Shown here piece after piece: positions 1 to 6,585 of a stretch of 13,453 nt of DNA. The stretch is from UKL13-2 sp964417885 (lineage in GTDB: Bacteria; Pseudomonadota; Gammaproteobacteria; Burkholderiales; Usitatibacteraceae): positions 1 to 13,453 of the forward strand of contig CAYQKN010000103.1 in NCBI GenBank assembly GCA_964417885.1. The letters are read 5' to 3'. The notes under the pieces are model-generated. The model was not told where the DNA came from, made no database searches, and was given only the letters and a program-made list of their open reading frames with translations. The position numbers and the translations under genes were made by a program. Within the stretch, counting starts at the first letter, position 1. Each line of letters begins with the position of its first letter.

Positions 1-1523
1 CGTCGGTGACAACGTCGGCGACTGTGCCGGCATGGCAGCTGACCTGTTCGAAACCTACGCCGTCACAATCATTGCGACCATGGTGCTGGGTGCCTTGCTG
101 ATCCCGGGCCAGTACGCGGTCAACGCGGTGGTCTATCCGCTGGTGCTGGGCGGCTTCGCCATCATCGCCTCGATCGTCGGTACCTGGTTCGTCAAGACCA
201 ACGACGACAAGAACATCATGTGGGCGCTGTACAAGGGCCTGATGTGGGCGGGCGGCCTGGCGCTGGCGGCGTTCTACCCGATCACGCTGGCCATCATGGA
301 GCCGGTGGGCGCGCAGGACGTCAAGTATTCGGTGATGAACCTGTGGCTGTGTTCTGGTGTTGGCCTGGCGCTGACCGCCTTCCTGGTCTGGGTGACCGAG
401 TACTACACCGGTACCCAGTTCCCGCCGGTCAAGCATGTCGCCGAAGCCTCGACCAAGGGTCACGCGACCAACATCATTGCCGGTATCGGCGTCTCGATGC
501 GTTCCACCGCCTGGCCAGTGCTGGCCGTCTGCCTGGCCATTTTTGGCGCCTACACCCTGTCCGGCCTCTACGGCATTGCCATCGCGGCTACCTCGATGCT
601 GTCGATGGCCGGTATCGTCGTTGCGCTGGATGCGTACGGCCCGATCACCGACAACGCCGGCGGCATCGCCGAAATGGCCGGCCTGCCGGAGTCGGTGCGC
701 AACGTGACCGACCCGCTGGACGCGGTCGGCAACACCACCAAGCCTGTTTGTCGGCGGCATGATTCCCTACCTGTTTGGCGCCATGGCGATGGAAGCCGTT
801 GGCCGCTGCGCGGGCCTGGTGGTGGACGAGGTGCGTCGCCAGTTCAAGGAAATCAAGGGCATCATGGATGGATCCGGCAAGCCGGATTATTCGAAAGCGG
901 TGGACCTGCTGACCAAGGGCGCGATCAAGGAAATGATCATCCCGTCGCTGCTGCCGGTGCTGGCGCCAATCGCCATCGTCGTCATCGTCGGCGGCTTGAT
1001 GGGTCTCGACAACGGCATCAAGGCGCTGGGCGGCATGCTGATGGGTACCATCGTGACCGGCCTGTTCGTGGCGATTTCGATGTGTACCGGCGGCGGCGCG
1101 TGGGATAACGCCAAGAAATACATCGAGGAAGGCAACTACGGCGGCAAGGGCAGCGATGCCCACAAGGCCGCGGTTACCGGCGACACCGTCGGTGACCCGT
1201 ACAAGGACACCGCCGGTCCCGCCGTCAATCCGCTGATCAAGATCATCAACATCGTGGCGCTGCTGATCGTGCCGCTGTTCGGCACCGCCGCCGACCATGC
1301 ACCCAAGGCAGTCGAGCCGGTGAAGATCGAGGTCAAGGCTGCGGCACCGGTTTCGGCACCCGTGGTGCCGGCCGCACCCGCTGCAGCGCCGGCAGCCGCA
1401 CCGGTCGCCGCCGCAGCGACTGCTGCACCGGCACCGGCACCGGCAGCGGTTGCGCCGGCACCGGCAGCCGCACCTGCTGCCAAGGCTGCCGAGTCGAAGC
1501 CCGCCGAGGCGCCGAAAAAGTAA
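1..1523 (+). pseudogene. hppA: Membrane-bound proton-translocating pyrophosphatase, 5'-truncated by the window and internally broken
   Basis: Homologue of the integral-membrane H+-pyrophosphatase, which hydrolyses cytoplasmic pyrophosphate and pumps protons outward. From base 2 the first frame reads VGDNVGDCAGMAADLFETYAV, a family signature, then several membrane segments, YGPITDNAGGIAEMA and AVGNTTK (722-742). A Lys after GNTT is typical of the K+-independent subclass. After base 742 homology moves to another frame, resuming as LFVGGMIPYLFGAM (from 744) and running through EVRRQFKEIKGIMDG and GDTVGDPYKDTAGPAVNPLIKIINIVALL to TAA at 1521-1523. From memory of the family, roughly 40-60 residues, including one membrane segment, are missing between the two parts, so no full-length product can be made as written. 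This may be a real deletion or a sequence/assembly error. No ribosome-binding site precedes ATG 759, so the 3' part is unlikely to be an independent gene. The last ~75 codons are an Ala/Pro-rich tail not usual in the family. Confidence 0.88.
1430..1475 (+). repeat. GC-rich low-complexity repeat encoding the Ala/Pro tail of hppA
   Basis: Short direct repeats built on caccgg/gcaccg units occur here. They encode the alternating Ala-Pro part of the C-terminal tail (APAPAPAAVAPAPAAAPAAK). The wider tail, about 1290-1520, is also compositionally biased. Such runs are prone to replication slippage. Repeat limits are approximate. Confidence 0.6.
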
Positions 1524-1545
1524 CGCCCGCGCAGCTCGCAGCAAC

Positions 1546-1576
1546 AAAAAACGCCGGGCATGCCCGGCGTTTTTTT
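1546..1576 (+). terminator. Rho-independent terminator after hppA, probably bidirectional
   Basis: A near-perfect inverted repeat centred between 1560 and 1561. The GC core is acgccgggca / tgcccggcgt, flanked by six A on the left (1546-1551) and seven T on the right (1570-1576). It lies 22 bases after the hppA stop codon. The A and T runs make it a plausible terminator in either direction, so it also insulates the downstream genes from hppA transcription. Confidence 0.9.
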
Positions 1577-1673
1577 GTGGTGCGTCGGGCATTGTCCAGA
1601 AAATCACTTTCCGGGGCGTTGTTTTTGCGGTGCGCTCGCGCGGACTGCGCGGCGGACGGCAGGCGCGGCATGA

Positions 1674-1679
1674 TAAAAT
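1674..1679 (+). promoter_or_regulatory. Candidate -10 box upstream of the small exported-protein gene
   Basis: TAAAAT lies inside the AT-rich patch tgataaaattc and matches the sigma-70 -10 consensus TATAAT at five of six positions. It stands out in an otherwise very GC-rich leader, between the hppA terminator and the next gene. No good TTGACA-like -35 box sits 16-18 bases upstream, so this is only a candidate. The rest of 1577-1782 shows no convincing gene or RNA. Confidence 0.3.
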
Positions 1680-1788
1680 TCAGTGCAATTCGACAGGGAA
1701 AAATGGGTGGTTCCTGATCGATGCGATGTCACGCAGATGACTGACGCAGGCTGTTTGACAGGCAGTGACAAAAAGGGGGGAAATGAAA

Positions 1789-2196
1789 ATGCAAAGGGTC
1801 AATTCCGCAATTGCCATCGCGGGTCTGGTGCTCTGGCTCGGTACCTCGACGGCCAGCTGGGGTTGGCGTTCGCAGCCGATACAGAACGTCATCGATGCAC
1901 CTGTTACCAGCACCGTACCGATATCGGTCGCAAAGGTGAAAACCTCGATTCTGGTCGCGGGAACGGAGCTTGGCTGGAAGATGGCCGACATTGGCCCCGG
2001 CGTGATCCAGGGCACACTGAATTTGCGCAAACACACGGCCGTGGTCGACATCACCTACACGGCAACCAAGTACAGCATTGTGTACAAGAGCAGCATCAAT
2101 CTGGATGAGAAAGACGGCCAGATTCACAAGAATTACAACAGCTGGGTGCAAAACCTGAGCAAAAAAATTGCCGCTGAAATCTTGCGTCAGCAGTAG
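1789..2196 (+). CDS. Small exported protein of unknown function
   Basis: About 135 residues. The N-terminus has a basic Lys/Arg residue, then the hydrophobic stretch SAIAIAGLVLWLGTSTAS, a good export signal. The mature part is small, with alternating strand-like stretches, ending in a region around NLDEKDGQIHKNYNSWVQNL and a C-terminal helix. From memory it resembles an unnamed family of ~120-140-residue proteobacterial proteins (SKGW near the middle, N-x-D and IHRNYNRWV near the end) that are usually lipoproteins. Here the expected lipobox Cys is absent; Trp stands where GC-x-S-x-P would be expected (GWRSQP). Start choice: the G-run at 1775-1780 is about 8 bases before ATG 1789 but only 2 before ATG 1783, and GTG 1765 lies upstream of it, so 1789 is favoured. 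It is separated by terminator-like structures from both neighbours and need not belong to the pigment pathway. Function unknown; gene confidence high. Confidence 0.8.
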   Translation: MQRVNSAIAIAGLVLWLGTSTASWGWRSQPIQNVIDAPVTSTVPISVAKVKTSILVAGTELGWKMADIGPGVIQGTLNLRKHTAVVDITYTATKYSIVYKSSINLDEKDGQIHKNYNSWVQNLSKKIAAEILRQQ

Positions 2197-2208
2197 AGCG
2201 ATGCAAAC

Positions 2209-2245
2209 GGGTCATCGCAGGGAGCCAGGTTGCCTGCGGTGATCC
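2209..2245 (+). terminator. Strong hairpin between the exported-protein gene and the polyene operon; terminator or leader structure
   Basis: The arm tcatcgcagg (2212-2221) pairs with cctgcggtga (2233-2242), ten pairs including one G-T, across an 11-base loop. Three more pairs extend it outward (2209-2211 with 2243-2245, one of them G-T). It starts 13 bases after the upstream stop codon, consistent with a transcript end. No U-tract follows, so intrinsic termination is doubtful. It could instead stabilise the upstream mRNA 3' end or lie in the operon leader. Confidence 0.45.
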
Positions 2246-2324
2246 TGAAGCAATGGACTCATCCTGTATTGGCACGTCGCCGTATGCACCAGTGAAGCGT
2301 TGTTTTTGAAATAGAAGGTTGCAT

Positions 2325-2594
2325 ATGAATAGTGGGCTGAATATTGAGCAGCAACTGGCTCACCTGATCGTCGAGTCCTTGAACCTCGAGGGAATTGCCC
2401 CGGCTGAGATCGAGCCCGAGGCGCGTTTGTTTGGTGAGGGATTGGGGCTGGATTCGCTCGACATGCTGGAATTGTCGATGGCGGTGGAACAGAAGTACGG
2501 CGTGAAGCTGCGCTCGGACGATCCCGACAACGCGAAGATATTCGCATCGCTTCGCAGCCTGTCACAGCACATCCAGACGCATCGTGCAGCCTGA
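2325..2594 (+). CDS. Acyl carrier protein of the aryl-polyene pathway
   Basis: An 89-residue acidic ACP. Its role is to carry the aryl starter and growing polyene as a thioester on a phosphopantetheine arm in the cytoplasm. The attachment motif is GLDSLDMLEL with Ser44, followed by the helix SMAVEQKYGVKL typical of type II fatty-acid and polyketide carriers. ATG 2325 has AGAAGG at 2313-2318, six bases upstream; the in-frame TTG at 2319 overlaps that site and is rejected. It is the first gene of the cluster, ends four bases before the next start, and matches the ACP placed ahead of the membrane protein and ligase genes in APE clusters. Only one ACP gene is seen here, whereas I recall two adjacent ones (ApeE and ApeF) in E. 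coli. Confidence 0.93.
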   Translation: MNSGLNIEQQLAHLIVESLNLEGIAPAEIEPEARLFGEGLGLDSLDMLELSMAVEQKYGVKLRSDDPDNAKIFASLRSLSQHIQTHRAA

Positions 2595-2597
2595 GGC

Positions 2598-3305
2598 GTG
2601 ATCAAGCCATCCGGTTCCCGATTGAACCATACGGCGCCAGCAGTGACATCCACCCGCAAACTGTCTGCGCCCCGGCGACATCCCGGATTGATCGCGCTGT
2701 GGCTGGTTCTCGCCATCGGTTATTTCGTCACGTCGGTGGCAGGGATGCGCGTGATGGCGATGGCGGTTGTGGGCATGATGGTCGGCGCGCTGCTTGCGGC
2801 ATCGGGGCGGCTTCTGGCGGGAGCCATCGCCAGTGTGGTCCTGGCCGGATTGTGTCTGTATTTTTCCGCTTCCCTTCAGTTCGTCGCTTACGCGCCGCCA
2901 CTCGCTGCTTTCGCGTTCATGGCGCTGTTTTTCCATCGCACGCTGCGTCCGGGTTCGGTGCCGCTCATTACCCGGGTGGCGCGCATGGAGCATCCCGATC
3001 TTCCGCCGGCAATGGAACGTTATTCGCGGCGGCTCACCTGGATCTGGACCTTCTGCTTCCTGCTGCTGTTTGCGGCAGCCCTGGTGTCGACCTTGATCCT
3101 CCCGCTCGAGGTATGGTCGCGCTGGGTACAGGGCCTGGGATATGTCCTGCCGGGCGTGCTGTTCCTCGGTGAATTCGTCTATCGGCACCACCGCTTCCCC
3201 GACCGGCGCCATGGCTCGTTGCGCGAGCTCATTCCGAACATTGTGTCGGTAAGCAGAGAGATCGCGCTGTCGTCCGGCACACGCGATGCCGAGACCCGTC
3301 GATGA
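2598..3305 (+). CDS. Polytopic membrane protein of aryl-polyene clusters (COG4648-like)
   Basis: 235 residues. Probable membrane segments lie at about 29-48, 51-69, 72-90, 95-112, 146-168 and 177-195, separated by short Arg-rich loops (RRHP, HRTLRP, RYSRR, RHHRFPDRRHGS). The family has no established biochemical role that I know of, but it recurs between the ACP and ligase genes of APE clusters (the ApeG position in E. coli, from memory). Its conserved placement suggests a part in membrane assembly or export of the pigment. The start is uncertain: GTG 2598 is used for fit with the ACP end, with only a weak GAGG directly before it; in-frame GTG 2643 is an alternative. The stop overlaps the next gene by four bases (ATGA), indicating coupled translation. 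Confidence 0.8.
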   Translation: MIKPSGSRLNHTAPAVTSTRKLSAPRRHPGLIALWLVLAIGYFVTSVAGMRVMAMAVVGMMVGALLAASGRLLAGAIASVVLAGLCLYFSASLQFVAYAPPLAAFAFMALFFHRTLRPGSVPLITRVARMEHPDLPPAMERYSRRLTWIWTFCFLLLFAAALVSTLILPLEVWSRWVQGLGYVLPGVLFLGEFVYRHHRFPDRRHGSLRELIPNIVSVSREIALSSGTRDAETRR

Positions 3306-5035
3306 TGCTGCCGTTGGCCAGCTATTCTGCCGACGATGCCATGTTGCTTGGTCCCGACGGTGCGGTCACCGCCGGTGCCTTTTATGCGTGTGTACGCGAA
3401 GTCGCCGCGGTGCTGCCCGACACACCGTTCGTCATCAATCTGTCCGAGAGTCGTGCCGGTTTCATGCTCGGATTCGCCGCGGCAATGGTGCGCGGACAGA
3501 CTTCGCTGTTGCCCTCAGGGCAGGGAAGTGGCGACTGGCAGCAGTTGGTGCAGGAATACCCGGGCGCATCGATCATCAGTGATCGTGCAATGGACGCACC
3601 GGATTCAACGGACCTGAGTCCGTTTCTCCCCATCGGCGACAAGGTTGGCGGGAAAACAGGCGGAAACGCACCGGTACCAATGATACCGGCGGACTTTGTG
3701 GCGGCGATCCTGTTTACCTCGGGCAGTACCGGCCATTCCAGTGCGCACGCCAAGAGCTGGGGTCACCTCTGCCGCGGCGCGGCGAACCTGATGGCGGCGC
3801 TGGGATGGTCGTCGCCGGCACGACACGCGGTCGTGGGCAGCGTGCCTCCGCAGCACATGTTCGGCCTGGAAACGACGGTACTGCTTCCCTGGCATGCGGG
3901 GTTAGCGATACATGCGCACAAACCCCTGTTGCCGGCGGACCTTGAGACAGCCATCGCCCAGTGTGCGCGTCCTTGTTGGTGGATGACGACACCGGTGCAC
4001 CTGCGTCCGCCGCTTCAGGCAGCAACCTTGCTCGAAGGCCTTCACGGAATCGTGGCATCGACCATGAGCTTGCCACCGGCGCTCGCCGCCGCCGCGGAAG
4101 ACAAATGGGGTGTCCCGGTGGTCGAGATTTACGGTTCAACGGAGACCGGCGCGCTCGCGACGCGGCGACCCGCGTCGGAGCAATGGTGGAACCCGTTGCA
4201 GGGTGTGACGCTCGACCAGCGAGCAGAGGGCGAAGAGCAGACTGTTTACGCGGCGGGATCACACATCGGGACCGCGGTTCGGCTGGCAGACAAGTTGCGC
4301 CTGAGCCCGGAAGGCCGATTTCTTTGGCTCGGTCGCTCGGCAGACATGCTCAAGATCGCCGGCAAGCGAGCTTCCCTGGCGGCGCTGAATCAGCGGATCG
4401 CGGAAATTCCGGGCGTTGACGACGCTGTTTACTATGTGCCGGATGCGGCAGGCGATGCCGCTTCGCACGACGATGCTCATCCGACCCGACGCCTCGCTGC
4501 ATTCTATGTATCGGCGACGCTTTCGACTGAGCGTGTACTGGCCGCCTTGCGCGCGCACGTGGACCCGGTTTTTGTACCGCGCCCCTTGTTTCGGGTATCG
4601 CGTTTGCCGCGAGACGCCAACGGCAAGCTTCCCCAGGCCGCGCTGGCGGAATTGTTTTCTCAATCGAGGGCTGCGGGTCAATTCGTGATCTCAGCAGTCA
4701 CTCCTGCCGAAAGGGTCTTGGTGGTGCCGGCAGACCATCCGGCGCTGCCGGGACATTTCCCCGGCAATCCCATCGTACCGGGGGTGGTCATCCTCTCGTA
4801 TGTGACGGATGACATCAGGCGTCAGCTTCCGCACACGGAATTGGGAACGTTACAGGCAATGCGTTTTTATTCGCCGCTGCGGCCGGGTCGTGGTTTCATC
4901 GCGCGTGCGGATTTGCGCGGAGATTGTGTACACGTCGACGTTCATGAAATCGACAACGCCGGTGGCTGCGGCGCGCGGATTGCCGCCGGAAAATGGGCCT
5001 GCAGCACAGGCTCACCAGGAGACCGCGTCGCGTGA
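3302..5035 (+). CDS. AMP-forming aryl-acid:ACP ligase fused to a FabZ/ApeI-like dehydratase domain
   Basis: 577 residues with two domains. Residues ~1-455 are an ANL-family adenylating enzyme: P-loop FTSGSTGHSS at 138-147 with Lys151, YGSTETG at 277-283, the hinge region around SADMLKIAGKR, and the adenylation lysine in NGK (Lys442). In APE pathways such ligases activate an aromatic acid with ATP and load it on the ACP; the Xanthomonas counterpart uses 3-hydroxybenzoate. Residues ~466-577 form a hotdog domain with PGHFPGNPIVPGV (483-495) and putative catalytic His485, as in FabZ-type 3-hydroxyacyl-ACP dehydratases and ApeI. The two activities are separate genes (ApeH, ApeI) in the E. coli cluster as I recall, so this is a starter-loading/dehydration fusion. 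ATG 3302 overlaps the preceding stop; ATG 3305 is also possible. The reading frame is uninterrupted across the junction. The actual substrate is inferred. Confidence 0.9.
   Translation: MMLPLASYSADDAMLLGPDGAVTAGAFYACVREVAAVLPDTPFVINLSESRAGFMLGFAAAMVRGQTSLLPSGQGSGDWQQLVQEYPGASIISDRAMDAPDSTDLSPFLPIGDKVGGKTGGNAPVPMIPADFVAAILFTSGSTGHSSAHAKSWGHLCRGAANLMAALGWSSPARHAVVGSVPPQHMFGLETTVLLPWHAGLAIHAHKPLLPADLETAIAQCARPCWWMTTPVHLRPPLQAATLLEGLHGIVASTMSLPPALAAAAEDKWGVPVVEIYGSTETGALATRRPASEQWWNPLQGVTLDQRAEGEEQTVYAAGSHIGTAVRLADKLRLSPEGRFLWLGRSADMLKIAGKRASLAALNQRIAEIPGVDDAVYYVPDAAGDAASHDDAHPTRRLAAFYVSATLSTERVLAALRAHVDPVFVPRPLFRVSRLPRDANGKLPQAALAELFSQSRAAGQFVISAVTPAERVLVVPADHPALPGHFPGNPIVPGVVILSYVTDDIRRQLPHTELGTLQAMRFYSPLRPGRGFIARADLRGDCVHVDVHEIDNAGGCGARIAAGKWACSTGSPGDRVA
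5017..5022 (+). promoter_or_regulatory. Shine-Dalgarno AGGAGA that decides a GTG start for the acyltransferase
   Basis: AGGAGA lies inside the end of the ligase-dehydratase gene, nine bases before GTG 5032. That GTG forms a GTGA overlap with the upstream stop codon. The spacing favours GTG 5032 over ATG 5053 as the start of the acyltransferase. Confidence 0.6.
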
Positions 5036-5982
5036 GTCTTTCGCGGCCGACCATGAATGACCCGTGGCGCGCCCGCCGGGAACGCGGCAGCCGTGGTGCC
5101 ATCCGGCTTATCGTTTGGCTCGCGCTGCATACCGGACGCGGGTTCTGCCGTGTCCTGTTGCTGCCGATCTGTGTCTATTTTTCTGTCACGGCGCCCCAGA
5201 CCCGGCGCGCCTCGCGCGAATTCCTCGGGCGGGCGCTCGAACGGGAGGCGACCGGGCGCGATATCCTGAAGCACTTGCTGGTTTTTTCCACAACACTTCT
5301 CGATCGCGTGTATCTGTTGCATGGTCGCCAGCAGGAGCTGGCCATCGAGGTGACCAACGAAGCCGCGTTCTGGAACGCGATGACGGCGGGCCGTGGCTGC
5401 CTGTTGCTGGGCTCGCACCTGGGGAGTTTTCACATGCTGGGTATCGTCGGCAGCATGGAAAAGAAGCTCACCATCAACATGGTGATGCACGTCGACAATG
5501 ATGCGCAACTGGGCGGGCTGATCCTCGGTGGGAAGTCGGCTCTTCCCTATAACATCATCCCCTTGGGGCGGCCCGGCTCGATGATGCAGGTAAAGGAGTG
5601 CCTTGACCGCGGCGAAGTGGTGGGAATCCTGGCCGACCGGATTTATGCCGACGAAGCAACGCAGGCGGTGCCTTTCCTCGGCAGCCTGGCCCGGTTTTCA
5701 ATGAGCCCGCTGCGCCTCGCGCGAATGACCGGCGCGCCGGTGGTGACGGTGTTTGGTCTGTATCACGGCGCCAACCGCTATGAAATCGTATTCGAATCAC
5801 TGGTCACGCGCGTTGACGATGTGTCCGGCCGTCCGGCGGCGGATGCGACATCAGCACCTGCTGCCACGGATAACACGGTATCGTTGCAAGGCTGCCTGGC
5901 GGCTTATGTTGCCATCCTGGAACGCCACGCGCGCCGGTGTCCCTACAACTGGTTCAATTTCTACGATTACTGGAGCAAATAG
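5032..5982 (+). CDS. LpxL-like membrane acyltransferase of the polyene cluster
   Basis: 316 residues from GTG 5032 (309 from ATG 5053). An N-terminal hydrophobic region at ~24-50 (LIVWLALHTGRGFCRVLLLP) should anchor it in the inner membrane. The core resembles the lysophospholipid/lipid A acyltransferase family: RRASREFL, LLLGSHLGSFHMLG, LADRIYADEA, VPFLG and RLARMTGAPVV are in the expected order, and it ends with WFNFYDYW. In APE clusters such enzymes are thought to join the polyene acyl chain to a lipid or glycerol-type acceptor. The catalytic motif normally reads HX4(D/E); here it is H129-LGSF-H134, so the acidic partner is replaced by His. That may be a lineage variant or reduced activity. 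The start overlaps the previous stop by four bases and the stop directly abuts the LolA-like start. Family confident; exact acceptor unknown. Confidence 0.88.
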   Translation: MSLSRPTMNDPWRARRERGSRGAIRLIVWLALHTGRGFCRVLLLPICVYFSVTAPQTRRASREFLGRALEREATGRDILKHLLVFSTTLLDRVYLLHGRQQELAIEVTNEAAFWNAMTAGRGCLLLGSHLGSFHMLGIVGSMEKKLTINMVMHVDNDAQLGGLILGGKSALPYNIIPLGRPGSMMQVKECLDRGEVVGILADRIYADEATQAVPFLGSLARFSMSPLRLARMTGAPVVTVFGLYHGANRYEIVFESLVTRVDDVSGRPAADATSAPAATDNTVSLQGCLAAYVAILERHARRCPYNWFNFYDYWSK

Positions 5983-6573
5983 ATGAGCATCGGGGGCCGC
6001 GCTGATGGTGTCTTGCGGCGGATCGCGACGGTGCTTTGTCTGCTGGGCGCTGCCACCGCAAATGCCGCGGACGCGCAAGTTTTCGATTTGGCGCGGCTGA
6101 TGCAATTGCTGGCCGCGACGCCGGCGGCGGAGGTGTCGTTCACCGAGAAGAAATTTTCGAGTCTGCTGACGGAGCCCGTGGTGAGTTCCGGAAGACTGCA
6201 CTATCGCCGCCCGGATAGTGTCGAGAAGATTATCGAGACGCCGCGCAAGGAAAGCTATCGCTTCGAGCGCGATGTACTGGTGATGACCCGCAACGGTGCC
6301 GAGAAACGCATCCCCTTGTCCAGCCAGCCGCTGCTGTCGGCGTTTGCGGCCAGCCTGCGCGGTCTGCTGGGCGGAGATCTTGCGTTGCTCAGCAATCACT
6401 ATCAGTTGTCGCTGCAGGGTGATGAACAGTCGTGGCGGCTGGACATGACACCGGTTGATGAGGAGATTGGTCGATATGTGCAGCGCATTACCGCGTCGGG
6501 TCGCGCGGGGCGGATCAGGCAGATCGAGGTTGCCGAATCCAGCGGCGACCGTTCGGTGCTTCAAGTCCGCTAG
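5983..6573 (+). CDS. LolA-like periplasmic carrier protein
   Basis: 196 residues with a clear Sec signal peptide: two Arg at 12-13, hydrophobic core IATVLCLLGAA, and probable cleavage after ANA or ANAA (28-29). The mature part fits the LolA-related fold seen in APE clusters: VSFTEKKFSSLLTEPVVSSG, then GRLHYRRPDSVEKIIETP and later short strands such as SWRLDMTPVDEEI. LolA proteins ferry lipoproteins through the periplasm; this relative probably chaperones the lipid-linked polyene to the outer membrane (the ApeL role, from memory). ATG 5983 follows the preceding stop with no gap and has GGAG at 5972-5975, seven bases upstream. It sits just before the MMPL exporter gene, as in other APE clusters, suggesting the two act as one export route. 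Confidence 0.85.
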   Translation: MSIGGRADGVLRRIATVLCLLGAATANAADAQVFDLARLMQLLAATPAAEVSFTEKKFSSLLTEPVVSSGRLHYRRPDSVEKIIETPRKESYRFERDVLVMTRNGAEKRIPLSSQPLLSAFAASLRGLLGGDLALLSNHYQLSLQGDEQSWRLDMTPVDEEIGRYVQRITASGRAGRIRQIEVAESSGDRSVLQVR

Positions 6574-6585
6574 CGCCGCCCATCG

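Noticed and set aside
1430..1475. Possible CRISPR-like or minisatellite array
   Set aside because: Units are about six bases, without spacers, and encode an in-frame Ala/Pro tail; this is coding low complexity.
759..1523. The 3' half of hppA as an independent gene
   Set aside because: The ATG is an internal Met of the conserved GGMIPYLFG block, no ribosome-binding site precedes it, and the catalytic half is missing. Treated as part of a broken gene.
645..1607. Minus-strand open frame with a very Arg/Cys/Gly-rich product
   Set aside because: Reverse complement of hppA and its repeat-coded tail, and it runs through the terminator. Composition is an artefact of the GC-rich repeat.
2270..2288. 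RpoN (-24/-12)-like element TGGCAC ... TGCA upstream of the ACP gene
   Set aside because: The GG-to-GC distance is about three bases longer than sigma-54 promoters tolerate, and no conserved TTGC follows at the right place.
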